Shown here piece by piece: positions 17,386 to 27,300 of a stretch of 60,827 nt of DNA (position 1 is its first letter; each line of letters starts with the position of its first letter). The notes under the pieces are model-generated. The model did no database searches, was not told the origin of the DNA, and was given only the letters and a program-made list of their open reading frames with translations. The position numbers and the translations under genes were made by a program. Origin of the DNA: a virus; the IMG/VR virus record IMGVR_UViG_3300032954_000013, positions 1 through 60,827 of that record, one strand, 5' to 3'.

Positions 17386-17840
17386 TGGCCAACAATACGC
17401 GCGCCAACGTCGACACAGCCCTGCTTGCCCAACTCGACGCAGCCTACGATTGGGCGATCGATTCCTCAATGCACTTCCGTTCGTGGGATGGCCAGGGAAA
17501 GGTCGACGGAACCGACCAGCCGTGCCTTTTCCTCCGGCGTATTGCGGAGGAAATCGTCCAGCAGCGTGCCTACGGCGCGAACAAGTACATCTTTCATTAT
17601 GAGGCGTGGATTTACGTGCGCGTGGACAATGACGACATCGCCGACAATCCCTACGCGCAGCTCAACCCCATCGTCGACGCGATCGACAAGGCGATGCTCC
17701 CCAATCCCGTGACTGACCGCAACAATCTGAGCGGGCTCGTCGACAACTGCCGCATCGCCGGGCAAATTTTCATCGCCGATGGGACCGACAACGGGCAGGC
17801 CGTCATTCGAATTCCGATAGATGTGTTCACAGCTGTATAA
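17385..17840 (+). CDS. Tail terminator-like protein
   Basis: 151 residues. An alpha/beta sequence with CLFLRRIAEEI, HYEAWIYVRV and a closing beta strand IRIPIDVFTAV resembles minor tail/terminator proteins (lambda gpU-type) that cap the tail tube. Gene order (neck, terminator, tube) agrees. It starts in a TGATG overlap and ends with TAA inside the repeat element region. Confidence 0.7.
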   Translation: MANNTRANVDTALLAQLDAAYDWAIDSSMHFRSWDGQGKVDGTDQPCLFLRRIAEEIVQQRAYGANKYIFHYEAWIYVRVDNDDIADNPYAQLNPIVDAIDKAMLPNPVTDRNNLSGLVDNCRIAGQIFIADGTDNGQAVIRIPIDVFTAV

Positions 17841-17862
17841 GATATAGAAACGCTTCTAGGAG
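17839..17862 (+). promoter_or_regulatory. Late repeat element, copy at the tail tube gene
   Basis: AAGATATAGAAACGCTTCTAGGAG ends six bases before ATG 17869, so its last bases are the ribosome binding site. The core is identical to the copies at 7694 and 28570. A high-copy tube protein is a sensible place for extra transcription. Confidence 0.65.
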
Positions 17863-17868
17863 ACATCG

Positions 17869-18666
17869 ATGAGCGTCCCGAACACGTACAGCACCCAGAT
17901 TCAATTCGGCGCAGGCTACGTCTACGGACTGAATCTTGGCTCCTCCTACGGTGCCGCTCCCTCGCTGATCATTCCCGGCCGGTTCATCACCATCCAAGAC
18001 GCCTCGATCGACATGACCTTCACGATCAAGGAGCTGCTCGGCGCGACCGAGTTTGCCGAGGACATCGCGTCGGCCTCGAAGAAAATCACCGGCAAGATCA
18101 CGACGGGCCGCATCGACCTGAACCTGCTCAACCAACTCGTGTTCGCCGATACCTTCGCGTCCGGGCAGTTGAGCGCAATCGCGAATCTTGAGCCGCACAC
18201 GATCGCCGCATCCCCGACCGATACGGTCCAGGTCACGAACAACACGACATTCGTGCAGGACCTGGGCGTCTTCTATTCGGCACAGTTCAACGGCAACAAC
18301 GCCATTCAACTCGTGCCCGTCGCCTCATCGCCGGCTCAAGGTCAGTACGTCTGCAATCCGATCACGGGAACCTATACGTTCAACGGCGCCGATGCCGGAC
18401 AGGGAGTCTGGATTTCCTACGAATACACGACGACTTCCGGGCATACGCTGACCATGACGAACAAGCTCATGGGCTCCGGTCGTCCCGTTTTCCAGCTTTA
18501 CCTCTCGCAACCCTACAACGGCAACAACGACATGATCCTGTTCTACTGCCGCGCCTCGAAACTCAATATCCCGCAGAAGCGCGAGGACTACCTGATTCTT
18601 GAAATCGACTTCCAGTGTGCCGCGAACGCCGCCAATCAGGTTTTTCAATGGACCTCGCCGGTCTGA
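17869..18666 (+). CDS. Tail tube protein with inserted beta module
   Basis: 265 residues. Start and end have the character of long-tail tube proteins (ITIQDASIDMTFTIKELLGATEFAED; later IPQKREDYLILEIDFQCAAN). Residues of about 120-190 contain a module DLGVFY ... GQYVCNP ... GTYTFNGADAG ... ISYEY that recurs in the tail tip protein at 24359. In the tube it probably protrudes on the outside of the tail. The gene is preceded by the late repeat element and a strong AGGAG site and followed by the assembly chaperone. Confidence 0.75.
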   Translation: MSVPNTYSTQIQFGAGYVYGLNLGSSYGAAPSLIIPGRFITIQDASIDMTFTIKELLGATEFAEDIASASKKITGKITTGRIDLNLLNQLVFADTFASGQLSAIANLEPHTIAASPTDTVQVTNNTTFVQDLGVFYSAQFNGNNAIQLVPVASSPAQGQYVCNPITGTYTFNGADAGQGVWISYEYTTTSGHTLTMTNKLMGSGRPVFQLYLSQPYNGNNDMILFYCRASKLNIPQKREDYLILEIDFQCAANAANQVFQWTSPV

Positions 18667-18759
18667 AGTGGTAGCATCCCGCCGTTAGTCCTCTAGGCCC
18701 TCCTTCCACTCGCGCCGCTTGGCGCCGAGGCAGAACAAAAATTCACCTTGAGGTGCCTC

Positions 18760-19131
18760 GTGGCATTCATTCGCAAACGCTCCGTAACCCTCGACGAAGT
18801 GACCGTGAAGATCGCGCCGCTGTTCTCGAAGCAAGTCGAAGACTTCCTCGCCCAGCAGGACAAGATTCTCGATAGCGTGGATCTTCCGGTCGAGCAAAAA
18901 GCCAAGAGCATGGAACGGCTCTGGCTGCAACTCGTGGCGACATCGATCGATAACGCCGCCCGCGACGGAAATTTCGAGCCGCGGGCGCTGCTTGAAGAGT
19001 TCGATCCCGAAAAGCTTCTGTCGCTCTACGACAAGACGCTCTGCCTCGATTTCCTGAAGTCCGAAATTATGAAGATGAGCGGCATGGCCGAGCGCGGGAG
19101 GATTACGGGCCCGGAAGCGAAGAGCGCGTAG
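18760..19131 (+). CDS. Tail assembly chaperone, zero-frame product
   Basis: 123 residues from GTG 18760, with TTGAGG seven bases upstream. A small acidic helical protein in the position of lambda gpG, between tube and tape measure. It would coat the tape measure while the tube polymerises. Near its 3' end lies the slippery heptamer GGGCCCG at 19107, in the correct X XXY YYZ phase, and the -1 frame is open from upstream of that site through to 19475, so a longer gpGT-like product of about 238 residues is expected. The 93-base gap before the gene holds no other ORF I can support. Confidence 0.8.
   Translation: MAFIRKRSVTLDEVTVKIAPLFSKQVEDFLAQQDKILDSVDLPVEQKAKSMERLWLQLVATSIDNAARDGNFEPRALLEEFDPEKLLSLYDKTLCLDFLKSEIMKMSGMAERGRITGPEAKSA
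19107..19113 (+). promoter_or_regulatory. Predicted -1 ribosomal frameshift site
   Basis: GGGCCCG read as ACG-GGC-CCG in the chaperone frame fits X XXY YYZ (GGG CCC G). After slipping, translation passes to the frame ending at 19475 and reads GSEERVEFAELRAFIM before joining the ORF at 19158. Frameshifting at this genome position is widespread in long-tailed phages. Confidence 0.75.
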
Positions 19132-19157
19132 AATTCGCCGAGCTGCGCGCCTTCATC

Positions 19158-19475
19158 ATGGCTGCAATGAAGTGGACGCTTGAGGAATTCGACCGGCAGC
19201 CGTTTCCGCTGGTAATCGAGTTGCTGGATCATTTCGCGATTCATCCGCCCGAGAGCCTGCTGCTTGAGGGCATGGTCGGCTGGAAGCCGAAGCTGAGGAA
19301 GAAAGCGAAGGGGTATGAGAATGAGGCCGCGTTCGCGAAAGCGGGATTGCTTCCTAGCAGAGAGAACACGGCACCGGACGAGCGCGGTTTGCCGGATTGG
19401 GTGAGAGCCGCGCGGCAGGAAATGCGGGTGAAGAAAATGGCAGCGCAGATAGAGGCGAAGAAGAATGGCAAGTAG
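19158..19475 (+). CDS. Tail assembly chaperone, -1 frame extension (T part)
   Basis: 105 residues if started at ATG 19158, but more likely made only as a fusion: the frame is open upstream past 19113, where the -1 slip from the preceding gene enters. The sequence MKWTLEEFDRQPFPLVIELLDHF looks like the tape-measure-binding part of gpGT-type chaperones, and the C-terminus is basic and charged. No convincing ribosome binding site precedes the ATG. It overlaps the tape measure start by 11 bases. Confidence 0.75.
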   Translation: MAAMKWTLEEFDRQPFPLVIELLDHFAIHPPESLLLEGMVGWKPKLRKKAKGYENEAAFAKAGLLPSRENTAPDERGLPDWVRAARQEMRVKKMAAQIEAKKNGK

Positions 19476-21621
19476 CGCAATCGTAGTCTCCATTGGCGCC
19501 GATGTTTCCGGTCTTACTTCCGGAATGACTGAAGCCTCGCATAGCCTTGCTTCTGTCGGCAGCGCGGGATTAAGGGCCGGCGAGCAACTAACCCGCGGCG
19601 GAGCCGCTTTCGAAGAAGCCAAGCTTGCCGCCGGTGCAATGACAGGCTCGATCGAGGAATTGACCCGCGGCTTCGCAAAGTTGGCCGCTGAAAGTCCCGC
19701 CGTTTCAAATCTTCTGCGCGCCGCTATCCCAGTTCTAGCAATCGTTGCGGCAGTCGAAGTCTTTAATGAACTCACGAATAAAATCAGGGAAGAACGCGAT
19801 GCGGTAGAACAGCTCGGGACGGAATACGCGAACTGGTCCGGCACGGCCGTCAAGGGCGTGGAGAGCGTATATCAGGAGGCCCTGAAGCTGGAGAAAGACA
19901 ATCCCATTGCCATAGCGGCGGATGAAGCTCGCCAGAAACTCCTGCAGATGGACGAGCAAATCACCAAAGACATCACCGACCTGAATAAGTTGATTGAGAC
20001 GAAAAACATAGGCTTCTGGTCCTCCTTTGTCACCGGAGCAATGTCGACATCGGATGTCGGCAAGGCTCTCAAGCAGCCGATTCTCGATGTCCAAGAAGCC
20101 ATGAATGCCGTGCGAACGGCAGAGGAGACCTTGGAACTTGACAAAATCAATAAGGTCTCCGGCGAACAGCTCGCCTCCGATCAAAAGGCCATAGATAAAG
20201 CCAAGGAAGAGGCAAGCGCCAGAATTGCAGCCCTCGCTTCAGTGGCCGAAGCACAGCAAAAGCTGACAGAACAGCGAAAGGCTGAGATAGAAAAGCCCAT
20301 CCCGGGCGATGTGTTCGGACTGCCCAAGGAGGACATTGAAAAACGATTTCAGCCTGCCCTCGAAATGATCCAGCAAATCCGGCTCGGTATCTACGCGATG
20401 CAGACGGAATTGAGTCAAGAGGGAACAATTGCATCCGACATCAACAATCGCGGATATGCCGAGGCATTGAAAGCCGGCCAGAACGAAAACGAACTCGCGC
20501 GTAAAAATGCACAGGAAGAACTTACGGTACTTGAACGTCAGTCGGCCGAAGCCAAGAAATTTGCTGCCGATGAGGCCTCCATCGGCAAGAAGAACGCGGA
20601 AGAAGAATTAGAGCGGCTTGAACGCGCCGCGGCGGCCCGAAAAAAGGCGGGCGAGGAACAGTTGGCGGCAACGCGATCCCAAATCGACGCGATACACGAT
20701 GAAATAGCCGGATGGGATGCGGACGTGGCGGCCGAGAAACGGGCCACTGAAGTCGCCAAGGCGGAATCGCCACACAGTCCGGCGGCCGCAAGAACAGCGG
20801 AAAGGGCTGAAATGGCGGCTTTGGCCTTTGAGATAGCGAATGTTACGTCCGCCATGAAGGCGCTTTCTCTGGAAGAATCAAAATTAACCGCCTTGCCAGA
20901 CAAGACTGATCAGCAAAAAGAACAAATAAAGGCGCTTCAAGGCGAGTACGACCAACTCCTTAGAAAGCTTCAGGAACTTCAGAATTCCTATCTGCAGTTA
21001 TCGGTCAAGATCGGCACGGCCACGCAATCAATGGTTAATGCAGCGTGGGTTGGGTTCGATAAATTCAATGAAGGCATTATCAGGGTGATGGAAAACAGCC
21101 AAAGTCTCGGCAGGGCAATGCAGCAGGTCTGGAACTCGATAGCGAGCGCGGTAATCACCGCGCTGTTGCGAACCGTCGAGCAAATGATCATCAACGCCGC
21201 TGTTCAAAAGTCGATCACCGACAGCACAAAAATTTCTGAGGCCGCTGCGGCGGCGCGCCGTACCTACGCAAGTGTCTCGGCGATTCCTTACATTGGCTGG
21301 ATTCTCGCGCCACCAGCGGCGGCAGCGGCGTTCGCTGCGGTTCTCGCATTTGAACGAGGCGGCATCATCCCCGGCGGTATCGGAGAGGCTGTTCCCATGC
21401 TCGGCCACGGGCAGGAGATGGTCCTTCCGGCGCATGTCTCCAACTGGGTGCTGCAGGCCGCGGGAGCGCGCCCGGACGGCTCGGGGGGCAGCAGCAATTT
21501 TCATTATCACGCGCCGGAGGTCAGCGCATTTGATTCGGGCGGCCTTGATCGCGTGTTGAATAACCATGCGGATCGATTCGGCCGCGCCGCGATGCATTAC
21601 CTCAGACGGAGGGCGATGTAG
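19465..21621 (+). CDS. Tape measure protein
   Basis: 718 residues. Long helical and coiled-coil stretches with heptad-like charge (about 240-520), a hydrophobic segment near residues 85-105 (LLRAAIPVLAIVAAVEVF) and another near the C-terminus (IPYIGWILAPPAAAAAFAAVLAF), then a glycine-rich GGIIPGGIGEAVPMLGHGQEMVLP motif common at tape-measure C-termini. Its length would set a tail of roughly 100 nm by the usual 0.15 nm per residue rule. It lies directly after the chaperone pair. Confidence 0.9.
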   Translation: MASSAIVVSIGADVSGLTSGMTEASHSLASVGSAGLRAGEQLTRGGAAFEEAKLAAGAMTGSIEELTRGFAKLAAESPAVSNLLRAAIPVLAIVAAVEVFNELTNKIREERDAVEQLGTEYANWSGTAVKGVESVYQEALKLEKDNPIAIAADEARQKLLQMDEQITKDITDLNKLIETKNIGFWSSFVTGAMSTSDVGKALKQPILDVQEAMNAVRTAEETLELDKINKVSGEQLASDQKAIDKAKEEASARIAALASVAEAQQKLTEQRKAEIEKPIPGDVFGLPKEDIEKRFQPALEMIQQIRLGIYAMQTELSQEGTIASDINNRGYAEALKAGQNENELARKNAQEELTVLERQSAEAKKFAADEASIGKKNAEEELERLERAAAARKKAGEEQLAATRSQIDAIHDEIAGWDADVAAEKRATEVAKAESPHSPAAARTAERAEMAALAFEIANVTSAMKALSLEESKLTALPDKTDQQKEQIKALQGEYDQLLRKLQELQNSYLQLSVKIGTATQSMVNAAWVGFDKFNEGIIRVMENSQSLGRAMQQVWNSIASAVITALLRTVEQMIINAAVQKSITDSTKISEAAAAARRTYASVSAIPYIGWILAPPAAAAAFAAVLAFERGGIIPGGIGEAVPMLGHGQEMVLPAHVSNWVLQAAGARPDGSGGSSNFHYHAPEVSAFDSGGLDRVLNNHADRFGRAAMHYLRRRAM

Positions 21622-21624
21622 ACC

Positions 21625-22812
21625 ATGCCCATCGGAGCGAGTTCCAATCGTATTTTCACGCCGCCCCAGGGCCCGGGCTCGCTCGGCTCGTGGACCTGGC
21701 CGATCACCAAGACGCCGCTATTCGGAACTCTCAAGCAGACGCCCGTCAATCTGAGGAACGAAGTACGTCTCTCGGAGACGCCGTACCCGATCTGGCTCTT
21801 TGATTACGATTTTGGGTACCTCAAGGGTGCCGAGTATATTCCCAACAGTTCGAACAACTCGGGACTCGCCTATGTCCTGGGATTCTATGGGGCGTCCCTC
21901 TCAAGCGCGGATAGTTGGCTCTTTCAGGATCCCTATGACAATACGGTGACTGATGAACCGTTCGGCTATGGCGACGGCGCGACAACGCAATTCCAGCTCG
22001 TTCGATCGATCAATGGCGTTTTCCCTGACATCATCCAGAATCCGAATGTCATCACCAACATCAAGCAGGCGGGAACGCCACTCACGCCGATTTCAGGGAG
22101 CGGCTATTACATCGGCCTTGAAAATCTCCTCCAGCAATCGGAGGGGTTTGCGACTTCGCCGTGGGTTGCCGGGAGCACGGGCGGCGCTTCCGTGCCGACA
22201 TTGACAGGGGGACAGACCGGTCCCGATGGGGCGAGCACGGCTTTTCAAATTGCGCTGCCGACGACGAGCGGTTCTCAGAGTTCTTATCTCGTGCAGACGG
22301 TGCCCAGTTTCGCTTACTGGGGCCAGACCTTCACGTTCTCGGTATGGCTCAAGGCCAGTTCCCCATCGACTCCATTCCAGATCAGTCTCGGAGAAACATC
22401 GCCAGCTTCGGTGACACCGGCAGTGCAATCCCTCTCGCTCACGACATCCTGGGTTCGCTACACGGTAACGGGCACCTACCCCGTAATCGGCATTCCCGGA
22501 TATGCGCCGAGCGTCTGGATGGCGCAAACCGCCGGCCATTCATCCTCGACTGTCTATGCTTACGGCGCGCAGCTTGAACGCAATGCGACCGCGAGCGGCT
22601 ATATCAAGACGACAACCAGCTATTCGATTCCGAACGGAGTCGTGACATTCCGCATTGCGCCGCCAGCGGGAGCGCAACTCACTTGGACAGGCTCGTTCTG
22701 GTTTCGTTGCAGATTCGATGAAGAGCAGCTTCAGGATTTGCGGCAGCAGCTCTACCAGATTTGGGAGCTTCAATCGCTCAAGTTCCGCAGCGTCATCTTG
22801 GGGGATGTGTGA
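21625..22812 (+). CDS. Distal tail protein, DUF2460-like, with carbohydrate-binding insertion
   Basis: 395 residues. The ends match DUF2460/gene-transfer-agent gp12-like proteins: an N-terminal ETPYPIWLFDYDFGYL and FGYGDGATTQFQLVR, and a C-terminal VVTFRIAPPAGAQLTWTGSFWFRCRFDEE. Between them, residues of about 165-325 form a jelly-roll-like domain (QTFTFSVWLKASS, SWVRYTVTGTY, VYAYGAQLERNATASGYIKTT) typical of CBM-type modules in phage tails. The insertion probably contacts host glycans at the tail tip. Confidence 0.75.
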   Translation: MPIGASSNRIFTPPQGPGSLGSWTWPITKTPLFGTLKQTPVNLRNEVRLSETPYPIWLFDYDFGYLKGAEYIPNSSNNSGLAYVLGFYGASLSSADSWLFQDPYDNTVTDEPFGYGDGATTQFQLVRSINGVFPDIIQNPNVITNIKQAGTPLTPISGSGYYIGLENLLQQSEGFATSPWVAGSTGGASVPTLTGGQTGPDGASTAFQIALPTTSGSQSSYLVQTVPSFAYWGQTFTFSVWLKASSPSTPFQISLGETSPASVTPAVQSLSLTTSWVRYTVTGTYPVIGIPGYAPSVWMAQTAGHSSSTVYAYGAQLERNATASGYIKTTTSYSIPNGVVTFRIAPPAGAQLTWTGSFWFRCRFDEEQLQDLRQQLYQIWELQSLKFRSVILGDV

Positions 22813-22887
22813 TGTGGGCCTTCCCGGGGAGTCGCATTTTCTGGCCGGTCCATCGGTATCCTGCAGAACGCCGACCCTGCGCCAGTG

Positions 22888-23892
22888 ATGTATCCCCGGG
22901 CGTCGCTAAAAGCAAGCGACAGGCTGGCCGACAGCCTGCGGAGAAAGTATAACGTGAAATCGTTCAGCGCGGCACTCCTGAAGGTGCTGCAAAACAACCC
23001 GCAGTCGATTCAGTTCAGGCCCGATCTGTTCGTCATTACATTTCGCAACGGCCAGACGATCTATGTTACCGACGGGCAACTCGATCTCGTCTACAACGGC
23101 AGCATTACGATTCCGAGCAACACGCCGACGGTCATCAATTTCAGCAATCAGCGGTTCTATGCGACGAAATACGGCTCCTGGAAACGCGGGAAAATATCGA
23201 GTGCCGCCACCTTCGATCTCGCTTCGAAAGACACGGACCTGACCCTCGTCGCGGACGACGCGGTCCTATTCCCCGGCACGAGCCTGCCGATCATGCAGGC
23301 GCTCAATTACGGCCTGTTTGATCGCGCGAATGTGCTCGTGCTCACTGCCTACATGCCCAGCTATGGAGATTTGAGCCTTGGCCTTGAGATCAAATTCCAG
23401 GGACAGATCACGAAGCTTGAAAATGCCGGACGCAGCATGGCGCGATGGAAAGTGAACGACGGACTCTATCTGCTCAAGCTCCCGTGGCCCCCGAACCTGC
23501 TTCAGTCTCCGTGCCGCCACGTCCTCTACAATCCGAACTGCACGCTCAATCAGGCCAGCTTTACCGATAACTACACCGCAGCAAGTGGAAGCACGCAGTT
23601 GACCGTGAACACGACGGTCTCGCTTCTCCATTCCGGCGACGCCAGCTATTACGTGCAGGGCGTGCTTACCTGGCTGACCGGGCAGAACGCCGGCCTGACA
23701 TCGACAGTGAAGGCGCAGGCATCCGCAAGCGTGACATTGATGGCCGCCGCGCTCTTTCCGGTCGCAACGGGGGATACCTTCTCGCTGTCTGCCGGATGCG
23801 ATAAAACGACCGGAACCTGCGCGAATCGTTTCGGCAATTTGATTCACTATGGAGGCGAGCCTCTCGTTCCCGTGCCGGAATTCAGCGTATGA
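22888..23892 (+). CDS. Tail hub protein, DUF2163 / BR0599-like
   Basis: 334 residues from ATG 22888. The C-terminal third has the family cysteine pattern: SPCRHVLYNPNC and GCDKTTGTCANRFGNLIHYGG, ending with PLVPVPEF. In gene-transfer-agent homologues (gp13-type) this part holds an iron-sulfur cluster at the tail tip. The N-terminal region is beta-rich. It sits in the conserved order DUF2460, DUF2163, NlpC/P60, tip protein. The 75 bases before it contain only short overlapping frames that I do not call. Confidence 0.85.
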   Translation: MYPRASLKASDRLADSLRRKYNVKSFSAALLKVLQNNPQSIQFRPDLFVITFRNGQTIYVTDGQLDLVYNGSITIPSNTPTVINFSNQRFYATKYGSWKRGKISSAATFDLASKDTDLTLVADDAVLFPGTSLPIMQALNYGLFDRANVLVLTAYMPSYGDLSLGLEIKFQGQITKLENAGRSMARWKVNDGLYLLKLPWPPNLLQSPCRHVLYNPNCTLNQASFTDNYTAASGSTQLTVNTTVSLLHSGDASYYVQGVLTWLTGQNAGLTSTVKAQASASVTLMAAALFPVATGDTFSLSAGCDKTTGTCANRFGNLIHYGGEPLVPVPEFSV

Positions 23893-24359
23893 CCGAGCAA
23901 GAAGCAAGAGAAGCCATCGTCGCTGAGGCGGTCACTTATCTGGGAACGCCTTTCGTCGATTGCCAGCATGTCAAGGGCGCCGGTGTCGACTGCGGGATGA
24001 TGCCGCTCTCCGTCTACGCGACGGTCGGCGTGATGCAGTGGTTCGAACCCGGCCATTACTCGGTGCAGATTCATCAGCACAAGACCGAGGACGAACAGCG
24101 GGCATCGGGCCAGAAGCCTTATCGCGACTTCGTTCGCGAGCACATGCGGGAGATTCCGGAATCGGAAGTAAAGCCCGGCGATTTCGTCCTCTACTTCTAC
24201 GGCAAATGCTTCTCGCACGGAGCGATCGTGATTGAATGGCCGCACAAGATCATTCACGCCTGCGCCGGCGAGGGAGTTATTTTCGATGATCCGGCGAGAA
24301 ATGGGAGGCTAATGCGGCGGCGGAGGGAATTCTACACGGTTTTCGGAGGAGAGATCTGA
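23889..24359 (+). CDS. NlpC/P60-type peptidase of the tail tip
   Basis: 156 residues in ATGA overlap with the hub gene. The catalytic Cys is in GAGVDCGMMPL (Cys35) and the His in CFSHGAIVIEW (His110), with a downstream polar residue near IIHACAG. The family cleaves peptidoglycan stem peptides, and in this tail type helps DNA entry through the cell wall. The length and gene neighbours match gene-transfer-agent gp14-like peptidases. No signal peptide, as expected for a virion part. Confidence 0.85.
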   Translation: MTEQEAREAIVAEAVTYLGTPFVDCQHVKGAGVDCGMMPLSVYATVGVMQWFEPGHYSVQIHQHKTEDEQRASGQKPYRDFVREHMREIPESEVKPGDFVLYFYGKCFSHGAIVIEWPHKIIHACAGEGVIFDDPARNGRLMRRRREFYTVFGGEI

Positions 24360-27300
24360 TGTTCGGAATGGGCGGCCAGAAAATTACTCGTCTCAATCAC
24401 ATTCCCATCACGCAATCGGTCCAGGCCGTCGCCCTTCCGATCGTTCTGGGCCAGGATCGCATTGAAATGTTCCTGCTCTGGTATGGCAATTTCAAATCCA
24501 AAAACGCGGGCGGGAAAAAAGGCGGAAGCGGCAAGGGCTTGGGCGCCAAGGGACAGGGCTACACTTACACGGCCTCTGTTCAAGCCGCGCTCTGCCAAGG
24601 CCCGAGTTCTGGAATCGTCAGCGTCTGGGGATCAAACGGGAAATTCATCCAGCAGACGGCAAGCGAGAACTACACCGTTCCCGGCGGCGGCGGAAGCTAC
24701 ACGTCGGCCAACGCTGCGCTCTTTGCGAACGATGCAGGGGTAGGCGTCCAGACATCCTACAGCCAGGCTGTGAACGATTACGGCTCGCCCGGGCCGACCA
24801 CCCTGTCCGGCACTTACTTGGTTCCGCTGACGGCCGTTTCTTCCTCTCCCGGACTCAACCAATACAGCATCAATCCGTCGACCGGCGTTTACACATTCGG
24901 AGCGGCGATGGCCGGCAAGACGGTAACCGTTTCGTACACGTATTACTACTACTATTACGATACGGAAGAGACCGACATCATTCCGTCGACCGGCCCATAC
25001 CAGATCACCGTTACAAACGCCGCGAACTTCAAGGCCGACCTCGGCGTCGCCTACGATCCAAGCGGCATCGCGCTCACGAAGATTTCATCGGGAACGCCCG
25101 CATCCGGCCAGTACAAGGTAAGCAGCGGCGTCTACACGTTCGCTGCAGCGGACGCGAATAAGGCGGTCACGATCTCTTACGAGTGGCAAAATCAGACGAC
25201 CGAACCGAATGCCCCCAATACGCTCGGCTATACATTCTTCAGCGGCACGCTCGGCCAATCCGTCTGGCCTTTCCTGACCTCGAACTTTCCAGGCGCCGCA
25301 CTGGGCTACAGCCAGATCGCACACGTTGATTTCCAGACTCTCTATCTCGGAGAGGCGGCTACTGTTCCGCCGCTGACTTTTGAGATGATGGGCCGCGATC
25401 AGTACGGTTCCGGCATCGTGGACTGCAACCCCGCCGATTGCATTCTCGACATGCTCACCTCGACGGATGCGGGCATTGGCGCGGGCAGCCCGCTGACATT
25501 TCCACCAGCGTATGTCGGCTCGCTTTCGCAGGCGCGCAAGTGCTGGTCGGCCTACAGTTTCTTTATTTCGAACGCTTACAAGAACCAACAGGACGCGCAG
25601 AGTGTGCTCGCCGCTTGGCTTGAAGCCGGACAGGTCGGGGCGTTCTGGTCGGAAGGCGTGCTGAAATTCGTGCCCTACGCCGATACGTCGGCGGCCGGCA
25701 ATGGACAAATCTACGTTGCCAACACGCAGCCTATTGTGCAGTTAGACGATTCGGACTTCATCGCGGGCGAGAACGAGGATCCGATCAAGATCACCGAGAA
25801 AGAGGCGCCGGACCGATTCAACCGCGTTGCAATCGATTGGGTGGTGCGATCCAACAGCTACAATCATGACATCCTCTACGAAGAGGACCTTTCCGACATT
25901 CAGGCGAACGGCTTGCGGCAGGAAGGGCCAACGACCTACGAATTCATCAAGACGCTTGCAGCCGCGCAGTACGCGGCCTCGACACGCGTCAAGCGGCTCG
26001 TTTATATCTACAGGCAGTACGCTTTCAACTTAAGCTGGATTTACAGCTACCTTGAGCCGATGGACATCGTGCTCATCGCCGATCCCCGCCTCTGGGGTTC
26101 CTATATTCCAGTCCGCATCATCTCCATCGAAGACGATCCCAAGAACGGGCTGGCCATTACGGCGGAAAATTTCCCATGGGGCACGGCAACCGCGTCGCTG
26201 TTCACAAAGCAGACCGTCACACCGAGCTTCCCGCTACAGGGCGGCCAAGACCCGGGATCGATCAACCCGCCGATCATCTTCGAGGCGCCCAACCGCATCA
26301 CAGGCGCGGCGCCGGGAGCATCCGCACAGGCTGGCTACTATCTGGGCTTCGGAATTTGCGGAGCGAATCCGGCGAACTGGGGCGGCTGCAACGTCTGGAT
26401 GTCGGAAGACGGGAACACCTACAAATACGCCGGAACTGTTTACTATCCTTCGCGGATGGGTGTGCTGACCGCGAATTTCCCGAGCGGCAGCGATCCCGAC
26501 ACGGTGAACACATGCTCGGTCGATCTTTCCGAAAGCAGCGCCAACCTGACGAGCGCGAGCACGGCCGACGCCGATGCAGACCGAACGCTGTGCCTCGTGG
26601 ACAATGAACTGATTTCCTACTCCACTGCGACGCTCGTCGCGGGCAGCCTTTACAATCTCACGACTTATATTCGCCGCGGCCAGATGACGACCGCAATTGC
26701 CGCGCATACGACAGGCGCACCGTTCCTTCGCCTTGACGACTCTGTCTTCTACTGGCAGTACGACGCCACGATGATCGGCAAAACGCTCTATTTCAAATTC
26801 ACGTCCTTCAACACGCTCACGCAGATGGAACAGGAGTTGTCCCAGGTCACTGCCTACACGATCACACCGAGCGGAAACAGCATTGGCTTGCTTACGCCTG
26901 CGCATTCGAGCTATCGACCGCTCACGAATCCACTGACGGGGCATGATGCTGGATCAAGCGCGACGATCAACGTCGCCGCCTTCACGATGCGCGTGCCGGG
27001 ACAGGACATCTCCGAGAATTCCGGCTCGATTACGGGTCTCGCGTACAACACGCTCTATTACGTGTACTTTGATGATCCCAATTTCACGGGTGGCACGGTG
27101 AGCTATCAAGCAACGACGGCGAAAGAGACGGCACTTGACGTTGCCGCAAGATTATTTGTTGGGTCAATTCAGACACCATTAGCTGGGGCTCTTGATACGA
27201 CCGGGAATGGTGATGGCGGAAGCGGCGCTCAAAGCGGAATGATGAATGTTCTATCTCCTTCGACAGTCACATCTTCGCTAGTAGGAAACGGATCGGCGTC

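Noticed and set aside
22807-22952. Short ORFs (27 and about 46 codons) between the DUF2460-like and DUF2163 genes
   Set aside because: They overlap real genes heavily and each other, and show no family-like sequence or good ribosome binding site.
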